From Gemmatimonadota bacterium (GTDB lineage: Bacteria; Latescibacterota; UBA2968; UBA8231): a stretch of 11,593 nucleotides of DNA. The translations under genes and the position numbers were made by a program. Positions within the stretch are counted from its first letter, which is position 1. Each line of letters starts with the position of its first letter. Below, one piece after another: positions 1 through 7,415 of the stretch. Where the stretch lies: assembly GCA_026706505.1 (NCBI GenBank), contig JAPOYQ010000526.1, forward strand, positions 1 to 11,593. Reading direction: 5' to 3'. The notes under the pieces were generated by a model. The model was not told the origin of the DNA and did no database searches. It was given only the letters and a program-made list of their open reading frames with translations.

Positions 1-1
1 C

Positions 2-688
2 GACGTGCGCGCCTCGTTTGCCAGCGCCGCCGAGGGGGGCTTTGACCGGGTGCGGATCCAAACGGGCATTGCACCTGAGTTTGCGCGCTTGGAAATGGGC
101 GATCCGCTCGCAGTTGTCGATCCGCTGGCCGTGGTAGAAGGCGACGCGAGCTTAGAGGTGCTCCTGCCGCGCAAAGTGACTGCCGAGTCCAACGATCCGC
201 TGCGGGTGGTCTTTGCCGCGGAAGTCTTTACGCGCGCGACGACCTTTACCGGCGAGGTGTTGACCGAGGACGAGAACCGCCTGCCGCAGCCGATTGAGCC
301 GGGCGATGCCAGTGCCGCTGTCTCCACCAATAGCCTGCGGGTGATCGGGGCTGCAGACGTGGCCTCGGAGATCGTCCGGCGCGTGCGCTTGTCGAGCGGG
401 GTCATCACGCCCAACGGCGATGGGGTCAACGACCGCTTAGCTATGGAGTACGCGCTCTTCCTACTACCCGAGCCCGTGCCGGTGGTACTCGATGTGTACG
501 ACTTGACAGGTAACCGCCGCGCTCACGTAGAAATCGGCGCACAGGGCACTGGTCCGCAGCGGGCCTTTTGGGATGGCCGCGACGAGCAGGGCGCGCTCTT
601 GCCGCCGGGCTTGTACTTATTGGAGCTGGCGCTGGTGACCGAGGCCCAGCGCGGGCGCGTGCTCCTGCCCGTCGGCTTGGCCTATTAA
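2..688 (+). CDS. C-terminal part of a secreted-type protein with TPNGDGVND/FlgD-Ig-like module (5' end outside window)
   Basis: The reading frame is open from the first complete codon (base 2) to TAA at 686-688, so the true start lies upstream; the GTG at base 5 has no ribosome binding site and is not credible. The last 95 or so residues begin with TPNGDGVND (bases 407-433) and continue through an Ig-like stretch with VYDLTGNRR, WDGRDEQG and PPGLYLLEL. This matches the FlgD-Ig-like / gliding-associated type of C-terminal domain found on surface or secreted proteins. The 40 or so residues at the left edge (GFDRVRIQTG) align with residues 574-583 of the next gene product (GFDRLRLVAP), so the two genes are tandem paralogues at least over their C-terminal third. 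The function of the missing N-terminal part is unknown; by analogy it may carry discoidin-like domains. It probably shares an operon with the next gene, 11 bp downstream. Confidence 0.85.
   Translation, partial: DVRASFASAAEGGFDRVRIQTGIAPEFARLEMGDPLAVVDPLAVVEGDASLEVLLPRKVTAESNDPLRVVFAAEVFTRATTFTGEVLTEDENRLPQPIEPGDASAAVSTNSLRVIGAADVASEIVRRVRLSSGVITPNGDGVNDRLAMEYALFLLPEPVPVVLDVYDLTGNRRAHVEIGAQGTGPQRAFWDGRDEQGALLPPGLYLLELALVTEAQRGRVLLPVGLAY
101..136 (+). repeat. 18-bp imperfect tandem duplication encoding DPLAVV twice
   Basis: Bases 101-118 and 119-136 match at 14 of 18 positions and encode the same hexapeptide DPLAVV in tandem. All four differences are at third codon positions and are synonymous. 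It lies inside the partial first gene, in the region before the C-terminal Ig-like module. Confidence 0.7.
407..434 (+). repeat. 28-bp exact repeat, copy 1 (encodes TPNGDGVND)
   Basis: This 28-bp stretch is identical to bases 2767-2794. It encodes the TPNGDGVND motif that opens the C-terminal module in both tandem paralogues. DNA identity here is higher than in the flanking, much more diverged sequence. This suggests strong constraint on the motif, recent gene conversion, or a short shared ancestry tract. Confidence 0.85.
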
Positions 689-699
689 GGAAGCAACGC

Positions 700-3039
700 A
701 TGAAGATATTTTTCTTGTGTGCGAGCCTTAGCCTGTTAGCCCGCCCCCTCGCAGCCGAGGTGTTTACCTTTGACAGCGCCGAGAAGTGGCAGACTTGGCA
801 ACTGCCGCAGGGCCTAGTGCAGCTCGGCCCGTCCGGGCATCTAGAGCTGATCAAGTTCCGCAAGGACATCGACCCCGTGCGCAATGCGGGCGACTTTTTC
901 CACGATACGATGGAGCAAAAAGCCGTGCAGGGCGGCATCTTTCGGGCTGGGTCCAACCTAGGTGACGCCTCCAATATCATCGACGGCGATTATGACACCT
1001 TCTGGCAGCCCGACCCGGCCGATCCGCTGGCCAAGTGGGAAGTCGAGATTGATCTCGGGCGGGCGGTGTTGGCCCAAGAGTTGCGTTTGCGCTTTCCCGA
1101 CCAAGAGGGCGCGCGTCCCTTGCGGCAGTTTACGGTTTATGTGGCCACTGGAGCGACGATTGATCCCCGCAAGGATGTTTTCCGCTTTGAATCGGTGTAT
1201 CAGACGACCTTGCCCAACGAAGAGACCGAGATCCGCATCGGGCTGAGCGGGCGCAACGATATCACGCGGGTCCTAGACCCCGGCCTAGATGTGGTGTTTG
1301 AGGACGCGGCGCGTTTCCGGGTCATCCAATACATTCGCATCGGCGCTGATGAGCAGAGCGCAGACGCGGCTCTCGCCGAGGTCGAGGTGAGTGCTGTCGG
1401 TGACAATTTCAGCCTCGGTGTCCTTGAGCGCGGAGGTACCTTCAAAACTGGCCTAGTCGTCCGCGACGTAGAGGGCTTGGTTGACGGCGACATGAACACC
1501 TACGCCAACAAGTTCACTACCTATCGAGCCATCTCCGGTTGGCGCAACGAAGGGCTGTGGTGGGAACTGGATCTAGGGGCCCAGTTCTGGATTGACGAGA
1601 TATTCCTCTACTTCAACAACCAGGGCGAGGGAGCGTCCGGTTCTTCGGTGCGCAACGGAGGCACGGGATTTGCCTTCTTGGTCTCGGATGGTCGGCGCAC
1701 GACCTCGGGCGAGGTGGACTACGATCGCTTGGTGGGTCACGGCAACGAGCAAAATCCCTTTGCCGGTCCAGAGCGGCAGTATCGCTACCTGTTCAAGCCG
1801 CGCAAAGTGCGCTACCTGTTCTGGCACGGCTTCCTGACTTCGCATGAGTGGCACGCGCGCGCGGCGGAACTGATGCTGTTTTCGCCGGGCTATCCGGCGC
1901 AAGTGGTGCTGCGCTCGGGCTTTATCGATTTGGGCGAGATCGTCGGCGATGGCCGTGCCAAGGCCATTAAGCGCCTGTCGTGGGATGCGGATTTGCCAGT
2001 GGGAACGCGGATGCAATTGCGCTCCCGCTCGGGCGTGAAGCTCAGCGAGGAGTACACGCATCACAACAAGATCGGCGAAGTGGTCACCGAAGAGAAATGG
2101 CTCAGTTCACCCAAGGTGCTGCGCGGCCAAGTGGATACCGCGCTGGTCGTAGGCGATGATTGGGGCGCGTGGAGCAATGTCTATCAGCTTTCGGGCGAAG
2201 CCTTCCAGTCGGATAGCCCGCGCCGCTTCATCCAGCTAGAGGCCCTGCTCTCGACCGAGGATCCGCGAGTCGCGCCCGTGTTGCGCTCGCTAGCGATTGA
2301 ATTTGAGGACGCCTTGGTGACCGAGGCCAAGGGGGAGATTTGGCCGCGCGAGGCCCAGCCCAACGAGGACACGCGCTTTACCTATATGCTGTGGCCGACG
2401 GCTGCTGAGGACGACAGCGGCTTCGACCGGCTGCGGCTCGTCGCTCCCGGCGGCTGGCTGGAGACTGGAGTGGTGGAAGTAACCCTTGCCGGCGAGACTA
2501 TCGCTCTAGAGGAGGTTGCGCAGCGAGGCGACTCCTTATTCGTGAACTTGGGCCAGCGCGTTGGCGGCGATTCGCTAGAGGTTCATTTCACTGCGCGTCT
2601 GTGGCGCAATGCTACGGTCTTCAGCGCGGAGCTTGGTCATGGAGACCGGCCGGGCCTGTGGCAGTCCGTGGAGGCCGTTGCGCGGCGCGCCAACGTGGTG
2701 CTTTTGCCGGACCTGACCGGCAGCGACCGACTCATCGGCGATCTAGAACTGGCTCCGGCGACCTTTACGCCCAACGGCGATGGGGTCAACGACCAAGTAC
2801 ATATCCGCTTCGTGGTCTTCAAGGTGGAGACGGCGACGCCACGGGTGCGGGTATTTGACTTGGCGGGCCGCGAGGTGACCGAGTTGGCCGCTATCGGCGA
2901 GGACGTCGTCTCCTATACGTGGTCTGGGCGCGATGCCGAGGGGGTGTTGGTGCCTCCGGGACTTTACCTCTGCCACATTGATCTCGGTGCCGCTGCCGGC
3001 GAGGATGTGGCTGTGCGCCCAGTCGCTGTCATCTACTAA
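700..3039 (+). CDS. Secreted discoidin-like protein with C-terminal TPNGDGVND/FlgD-Ig-like module
   Basis: Encodes 779 residues. I chose ATG 700 because AAGGAAG (688-694) sits just upstream and the product then starts with a signal peptide (MKIFFLCASLSLLARPLAAE, likely cleaved near residue 19). The in-frame ATG at 568 would overlap the upstream gene and bury that signal. Residues about 80-232 resemble an F5/8 type C (discoidin) carbohydrate-binding fold: a NIIDGDYDTFWQ loop, then WEVEIDLG. A second related region spans about 240-395 (LVDGDMNTYAN, then WWELDLG and IFLYFNNQ). Residues about 400-540 form a beta-rich segment, and residues 690-779 form the C-terminal module with TPNGDGVND, VFDLAGREV and PPGLYL. 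No catalytic motif was recognised. The likely role is binding to a surface or polymer (inference). The sulfatase gene begins 19 bp downstream. Confidence 0.85.
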   Translation: MKIFFLCASLSLLARPLAAEVFTFDSAEKWQTWQLPQGLVQLGPSGHLELIKFRKDIDPVRNAGDFFHDTMEQKAVQGGIFRAGSNLGDASNIIDGDYDTFWQPDPADPLAKWEVEIDLGRAVLAQELRLRFPDQEGARPLRQFTVYVATGATIDPRKDVFRFESVYQTTLPNEETEIRIGLSGRNDITRVLDPGLDVVFEDAARFRVIQYIRIGADEQSADAALAEVEVSAVGDNFSLGVLERGGTFKTGLVVRDVEGLVDGDMNTYANKFTTYRAISGWRNEGLWWELDLGAQFWIDEIFLYFNNQGEGASGSSVRNGGTGFAFLVSDGRRTTSGEVDYDRLVGHGNEQNPFAGPERQYRYLFKPRKVRYLFWHGFLTSHEWHARAAELMLFSPGYPAQVVLRSGFIDLGEIVGDGRAKAIKRLSWDADLPVGTRMQLRSRSGVKLSEEYTHHNKIGEVVTEEKWLSSPKVLRGQVDTALVVGDDWGAWSNVYQLSGEAFQSDSPRRFIQLEALLSTEDPRVAPVLRSLAIEFEDALVTEAKGEIWPREAQPNEDTRFTYMLWPTAAEDDSGFDRLRLVAPGGWLETGVVEVTLAGETIALEEVAQRGDSLFVNLGQRVGGDSLEVHFTARLWRNATVFSAELGHGDRPGLWQSVEAVARRANVVLLPDLTGSDRLIGDLELAPATFTPNGDGVNDQVHIRFVVFKVETATPRVRVFDLAGREVTELAAIGEDVVSYTWSGRDAEGVLVPPGLYLCHIDLGAAAGEDVAVRPVAVIY
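2767..2794 (+). repeat. 28-bp exact repeat, copy 2 (encodes TPNGDGVND)
   Basis: Identical to bases 407-434, and the in-frame coding position is the same. It marks the start of the C-terminal Ig-like module of the 779-residue protein, at residue 690. Confidence 0.85.
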
Positions 3040-3058
3040 TCTTTTCGCAAGGAGTTCC

Positions 3059-4471
3059 ATGTCTCGTCCCAACATCCTCTTCATTATGACCGACGACCAC
3101 GCAGCTCACGCCATGAGTTGCTACGGCAGCCGCATCAATAAAACGCCCAACTTCGACCGCATTGCCCAGGGCGGCATGCGCTTTGACAACTGCTTTTGCA
3201 CCAATTCGATTTGCGGCCCCTCCCGCGCCACTATCCTCACCGGCACGTACAATCACGTCAACGGCATGACCACCTTGGACTCGCGCCACGACAACCGCCA
3301 GCTCAACTTCGCCAAGCTCTTGCAGGGCGTCGGCTACCAGACCGCCATCGTCGGCAAGTGGCACCTAGGCCAGGGCCCGGCCCACTGGCCTACCGGCTTT
3401 GACTACTACAACATTCTTCAAGGCCAAGGCCCCTACTTCGACCCGGAGATGGTGTGCAACGGCGACAAGGTCCAATACCAGGGCTACACCACCGATATTA
3501 TTACCGACCTGTCACTCGACTGGCTCCGGGCGCGCGACGAGGAGCGGCCCTTTTGCCTGATGTACCACCACAAGGCCCCGCATCGCCCTTGGGAGCCGGA
3601 CGAGAAACACGCCCATTTGTACGAAGACGAGGATATCCCCGAGCCGGAGACCTTTGACGACGACTACCAGAATCGGGCGGCAGCAGCCGGGGCTGCCAAA
3701 ATGCGAGTTGACCGCGACCTCAATGCCACGGATCTCAAGCAGCCCGTACCCGAAGGGCTGACGCCGGAAGAGGAGAAAAGGTGGAAGTACCAGCGCTACA
3801 TAAAGGACTATCTGCGCTGCGTCGCCTCGGTTGATGACAACGTCGGCCGCGTGCTCGACTATCTCGACGCGGAGGGCATTGCCGACGACACCATTGTCGT
3901 CTATACCTCGGATCAGGGCTTTTTCCTCGGCGACCACGGCTGGTACGACAAGCGCTTCATGTACGAGGAATCGCTGCGCATGCCCTTCCTCATCCGCTAT
4001 CCCCGCGCCATTGCCGCCGGCAGCGTCAGCGCCGACATGATTCTCAACGTCGACTTTGCCCCCACGTTCCTCGACTACGCTGGTGTCGACATTCCCGATT
4101 CCTTCCAGGGACGCTCCATGCGCCCCGTGCTGGAAGGACGGACCCCAGATGACTGGCAGACGACGATGTACTACCGCTACTGGATGCACTTGACGCACCA
4201 CCACGTGTACGCCCACTACGGAGTCCGCTCTTTGCGCTACAAGCTCATCTACTACTATGCCGACGCCTTAGGCCAGCCTGGTGCCATAGACGAGAGCAAA
4301 GAGCCGGAATGGGAATTGTTCGATCTGGAAAAAGACCCGTGCGAGCTGGTCAACGTGTACCACGACCCGGCCTACGCCGATGTAGTGCGCCAATTGCGCG
4401 GGGAATTGCGCCGCCTACAGGAAAAAGTGGACGACCAGCCCTATGTGGGGGAAGATCCGCTGCCGGATTGA
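3059..4471 (+). CDS. Formylglycine-dependent sulfatase (S1 family), no signal peptide
   Basis: Encodes 470 residues. ATG 3059 is preceded by AAGGAG (3049-3054). Sulfatases of this family hydrolyse sulfate esters using a formylglycine made from a Cys (or Ser) in a C-x-P-S-R motif. Here C52-G-P-S-R56, followed by ATILTG, gives the Cys-type signature. Other expected elements are the N-terminal metal aspartates (TDD, residues 11-13), GKWHLG (99-104), APHRPW (173-178) and the second metal site SDQGFFLGDHGWYDK (284-298). A C-terminal substrate-side subdomain ends in LFDLEKDPCELVN. Length is normal for the family. The protein begins directly at the catalytic domain, so it is predicted to be cytoplasmic, unlike many polysaccharide sulfatases. 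The natural substrate cannot be read from the sequence; a sulfated sugar is the usual guess. No formylglycine-generating enzyme is encoded in the window. Codon third positions are strongly C-biased compared with its neighbours. Confidence 0.95.
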   Translation: MSRPNILFIMTDDHAAHAMSCYGSRINKTPNFDRIAQGGMRFDNCFCTNSICGPSRATILTGTYNHVNGMTTLDSRHDNRQLNFAKLLQGVGYQTAIVGKWHLGQGPAHWPTGFDYYNILQGQGPYFDPEMVCNGDKVQYQGYTTDIITDLSLDWLRARDEERPFCLMYHHKAPHRPWEPDEKHAHLYEDEDIPEPETFDDDYQNRAAAAGAAKMRVDRDLNATDLKQPVPEGLTPEEEKRWKYQRYIKDYLRCVASVDDNVGRVLDYLDAEGIADDTIVVYTSDQGFFLGDHGWYDKRFMYEESLRMPFLIRYPRAIAAGSVSADMILNVDFAPTFLDYAGVDIPDSFQGRSMRPVLEGRTPDDWQTTMYYRYWMHLTHHHVYAHYGVRSLRYKLIYYYADALGQPGAIDESKEPEWELFDLEKDPCELVNVYHDPAYADVVRQLRGELRRLQEKVDDQPYVGEDPLPD

Positions 4472-4511
4472 GCAGTCGTCTGAAGCCCAAAGTGCTTTAA
4501 AAGGAAAATTC

Positions 4512-6344
4512 ATGACCGAATCATATCGAGGTTCCCATCAGCAGTACGATGCGCTTTGCCAATCCAACGTGATGATTCCGATGCGGGATGGCGTATGCTT
4601 GGCCACTGACATTTACTTGCCTGCGCTGAGAGGTCAACCGGCAGCGGGAAAATTCCCGGTAATTTTGGAACGCACCCCCTACGACAAGGCGGCTGCGGGC
4701 AATGTGACGAACGGTGCGTACTACGCTCGGCGCGGTTACGTCTGCGCGATTCAGGATGTGCGCGGTCGTTTTGCCAGCGAGGGCGAGTGGTATCCGTTTG
4801 CCAAGGAAGCCCCCGATGGCTACGACACGGTGGAATGGCTCGCCGCGCAAGAGTGGAGCGATGGGAAGGTTGGCACGATGGGTGGGTCGTATTGCGGCAG
4901 TGACCAGTCGGCGCTGGCAACGCTCAATCCGCCGCACCTGACGACGATGATCGTCGCTGTTGGCGCGTCGAATTACTACCACTGTTCGATGCGGCAAAAC
5001 GGCGCGCTCGAACAACGGTTCATGATCTATGCTTTCCGCATGGCTACTACCAGCAAGGAAGCGCTGGCCGATGTCAACCTCAAAGCCGCAGTTGACAAGG
5101 CGTTTGCCAATGTGGACGAATGGGTGTTGCGCGCTCCGCTGAAGAAAGGCACCTCGCCGCTGCGGATGCTGCCGAATTACGAGCAATGGGTGCTCGATCT
5201 GTTTACGCACGGAGAATACGACGATTACTGGAAGCAACGCGGGTATGCGATCTCCCAGTATTACGAAGAGCACGCCGACGTGCCGACGCTTTACCTAGGT
5301 GGATGGTATGACTCGTATGCGCGGGCGACCTGTGAGAATTTTACTGCGCTGAGCAAAATGAAAAAGTCGCGGCAGGTGTTGTTGATGGGGCCGTGGACGC
5401 ACGGCGGCTGGAGCGTGTCGAATGCCGGCGATGTCGATTTCGGCAATCACTCCTTCATCAATTACAACGACCTGCGGCTGGCGTGGTTCGACCACTTCCT
5501 CAAAGGGCTGCACACAGAAGTTGCCGACTGGTCGCCGGTCAAAATTTTCGCAATGGGCACGGGCGAAGGAACAGCTAACTATCAGGGACGCCTCCACCAC
5601 GGCGGCTATTGGCGCGACGAGCAGGACTTTCCCCTGCCCGATACCCAGTTCACGCCGTACTATCTGCACGCCGACGGCGAGCTATCCACTGCGCTGCCAA
5701 CGACTGACCACTTGCCAAGCCGCTTTAGCTTTGATCCGCGCGACCCCGTTCCAACCATTGGCGGTGGCATCTCCGCTGCGGACCCCATCATGGGTGCTGG
5801 CGCGTTTGACCAGCACGGGGACGCTAGGTTCTTTGGCTGTAAAGATACCCTACCCCTCAATGCTCGCAGCGATGTGCTGACCTTTCAGACCGATCCGTTA
5901 GAAGGAGATGTGGAAGTCACGGGGCCCATTACGGTTAAACTGCACGCCTCGTCATCGGCCGGCGATACGGACTTTACAGCCAAACTGATCGACGTTTGTC
6001 CATTGAGCGATGACTATCCCGATGGGCTTGCGATCAACCTGACAGATTCCATCATCCGCGCCCGCTATCGGAACAGTTGGGATGCTCCAGAATTATTGGA
6101 ACCGGGGGAAATCTACGAGTTTGTCTTTCAACTGTATCCAACGTCCAATGTCTTCAAGAAGGGACATCGGATTCGCTTAGACATTTCCAGTAGCAACTGG
6201 CCGCGCTTTGACGTGAATCCGAATACGGGCGGCGACTTGGGCGTTGAGCGGCGGTTTGAGATTGCAGAGCAGGCGATTTATCACGACCCCGAACATCCGT
6301 CGCATGTGGTTTTACCTATCATTGAGCGACGAGCGAGATCATGA
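4512..6344 (+). CDS. CocE/NonD-family alpha/beta-hydrolase (X-Pro dipeptidyl-peptidase-like)
   Basis: Encodes 610 residues. ATG 4512 follows AAAAGGAAAA (4498-4507); an in-frame ATG at 4443 lies inside the sulfatase gene without a site of its own. The family hydrolyses esters or amides with a Ser-Asp-His triad. By position and motif the triad is Ser127 (GGSYCG, residues 125-129 region), Asp267 (GGWYDSY) and His297 (GPWTHGG), matching the order and spacing known for cocaine esterase-type enzymes. The N-terminal alpha/beta-hydrolase part includes MRDGVCLATDIYLP and QDVRGRF. The C-terminal part (about 455-605) is the usual jelly-roll domain, with the conserved pattern GHRIRLDISSSNWPRFDVNP. There is no signal peptide, so it is probably cytoplasmic. 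It lies 40 bp after the sulfatase, suggesting co-expression. The exact substrate is unknown; annotation as a peptidase would be over-specific. Its TGA stop overlaps an ATG (ATGA, 6341-6344). Confidence 0.93.
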   Translation: MTESYRGSHQQYDALCQSNVMIPMRDGVCLATDIYLPALRGQPAAGKFPVILERTPYDKAAAGNVTNGAYYARRGYVCAIQDVRGRFASEGEWYPFAKEAPDGYDTVEWLAAQEWSDGKVGTMGGSYCGSDQSALATLNPPHLTTMIVAVGASNYYHCSMRQNGALEQRFMIYAFRMATTSKEALADVNLKAAVDKAFANVDEWVLRAPLKKGTSPLRMLPNYEQWVLDLFTHGEYDDYWKQRGYAISQYYEEHADVPTLYLGGWYDSYARATCENFTALSKMKKSRQVLLMGPWTHGGWSVSNAGDVDFGNHSFINYNDLRLAWFDHFLKGLHTEVADWSPVKIFAMGTGEGTANYQGRLHHGGYWRDEQDFPLPDTQFTPYYLHADGELSTALPTTDHLPSRFSFDPRDPVPTIGGGISAADPIMGAGAFDQHGDARFFGCKDTLPLNARSDVLTFQTDPLEGDVEVTGPITVKLHASSSAGDTDFTAKLIDVCPLSDDYPDGLAINLTDSIIRARYRNSWDAPELLEPGEIYEFVFQLYPTSNVFKKGHRIRLDISSSNWPRFDVNPNTGGDLGVERRFEIAEQAIYHDPEHPSHVVLPIIERRARS

Positions 6345-6369
6345 AACATACGGTGTGGAAAATTCCCGA

Positions 6370-7380
6370 TCAAAAACGCATGCCCTGCTCTGTGAACCAA
6401 TTGAGGGCGTCGCGAATCGACTCTTCAAGTGGCCGAGGCTTGTATCCCAATTGACTTCTCGCTAAGGATTCATCAACGGACGCCGGACAGTCGTGCAAGA
6501 GTTTGAGCGAATTGCGGGAGTAAAGAGACGATAGGCTGCGCTTCGCAGCACGTGATTTAATCAGGGGCAAGGCTGTCCGAGCCATAAAATAGGGCACGAC
6601 GGGACGCTTTACTTTGCGCCCCAGAACTTGGGAACACAGACGCGCCAGTTGGCTGGTCTTTGCGTATTGCCCCGCAGTAAAATAAACTTCGCCCCCGTAT
6701 CCATTCGCCTCTACCGCGTTGGCTATGGCATTCGCCACGTCTCGCACGTCGCTCCACCAGAATCCTCCGTTGATGAGACATGGGAGTTGCTTGCGCGCCA
6801 TGGCGAGCAACATGCTGCCGACGGGAGTCGGTTTACTGTCGCCGGGACCTATGAGGTCTGAAGGACAGACGATAGATGCATTGAGCCCGTTGCTACTCGC
6901 CGCGTCGATTACGCTTATATGCGCTTCGGCTTTGGTGGCCACGTAGGGGATTTTGGAATTTTGGCCCAGTTTTGAACTGACACTTAGCGTCATTCCGCGT
7001 ATCGGGCTGAATGCGTGTATGGAACCGATGTATACCAATCTGTGGACGCCGTTGCCAATACATGCTTGAATCACATTGCGGGTGCCCGTCAGGTTGACTT
7101 CATCGGCCAGACCTGCGGGATCTTCGTCAATCGTCACAATCGCGGCATTGTGTATGACGGCGTGAACATTTTGGAACGCCTGATTTAACGACTCAGGATC
7201 GCGGACATCGGCAGGCTGCAATTCGACCTGCTCGCTTAGGTCATCGGGAAGTTTGCGATCGCTACCCTCGCGGGTAACAGCGCGCACTACATATCCACAC
7301 TGCAACAAGGCGCGGCATATATGGCTACCGAGAAAGTCTGCAGCACCGGTCACCGCCACTGTGCTACCTGTGTCTTCCAT
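6370..7380 (-). CDS. Extended SDR NAD(P)-dependent epimerase/reductase
   Basis: Encodes 336 residues on the minus strand; ATG at 7380, stop TGA at 6370-6372. It is an extended short-chain dehydrogenase of the sugar epimerase / dihydroflavonol-reductase-like type. An N-terminal Rossmann motif TGAADFLG (residues 11-18) is followed by ADVRD (57-61), HNAA (77-80), Ser120, the catalytic Tyr146-x-x-x-Lys150 (YVATK), and CPSDLIGPGD. The usual middle glycine of TGxxGxxG is Asp15 here, which is unusual. It is the last gene of a three-gene operon, 35 bp after the GH4 gene; only a weak AAAGG about 10 nt upstream could serve as ribosome binding site. It probably modifies a nucleotide sugar, sugar or ketone intermediate, but the substrate is not determinable. 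It converges on the CocE-like gene, with a 25-bp gap and no convincing terminator. Confidence 0.92.
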   Translation of the reverse strand: MEDTGSTVAVTGAADFLGSHICRALLQCGYVVRAVTREGSDRKLPDDLSEQVELQPADVRDPESLNQAFQNVHAVIHNAAIVTIDEDPAGLADEVNLTGTRNVIQACIGNGVHRLVYIGSIHAFSPIRGMTLSVSSKLGQNSKIPYVATKAEAHISVIDAASSNGLNASIVCPSDLIGPGDSKPTPVGSMLLAMARKQLPCLINGGFWWSDVRDVANAIANAVEANGYGGEVYFTAGQYAKTSQLARLCSQVLGRKVKRPVVPYFMARTALPLIKSRAAKRSLSSLYSRNSLKLLHDCPASVDESLARSQLGYKPRPLEESIRDALNWFTEQGMRF

Positions 7381-7415
7381 CGCTATTCAGCCTTTGCTTT
7401 GAGGATGGTTCCTTT

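Noticed and set aside
568..699. Upstream extension of the discoidin protein to ATG 568
   Set aside because: It would overlap the preceding gene by 121 bp and place 44 Arg/Ala/Gly-rich residues before a clear signal peptide; ATG 700 has a ribosome binding site.
441..980. 179-codon minus-strand ORF across the junction of the first two genes
   Set aside because: Arg/Pro/Ala-rich shadow of GC-rich coding DNA; it covers the signal peptide and stop codon of well-supported genes.
3512..4216. 234-codon minus-strand ORF opposite the sulfatase
   Set aside because: It is antisense to a gene with all family motifs; composition is Val/Gly/Ala-rich with no recognisable domain and no ribosome binding site. 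Long antisense frames are expected in C-biased codon use.
4481..4499. Small hairpin TGAAGC-CCAAAGT-GCTTTA before the CocE-like gene
   Set aside because: The stem is only six pairs with one G-T pair and no following T tract; it overlaps the ribosome binding site, so it is not a terminator and is too weak to call a regulatory element.
4521..5273. 250-codon minus-strand ORF opposite the CocE-like gene
   Set aside because: It lies wholly within the catalytic domain coding region on the other strand, with no family resemblance or start signal.
6345..6369. Possible bidirectional terminator between the convergent CocE-like and SDR genes
   Set aside because: The only symmetry is GGAA-AA-TTCC with a two-base loop; no stable stem or T tract is present.
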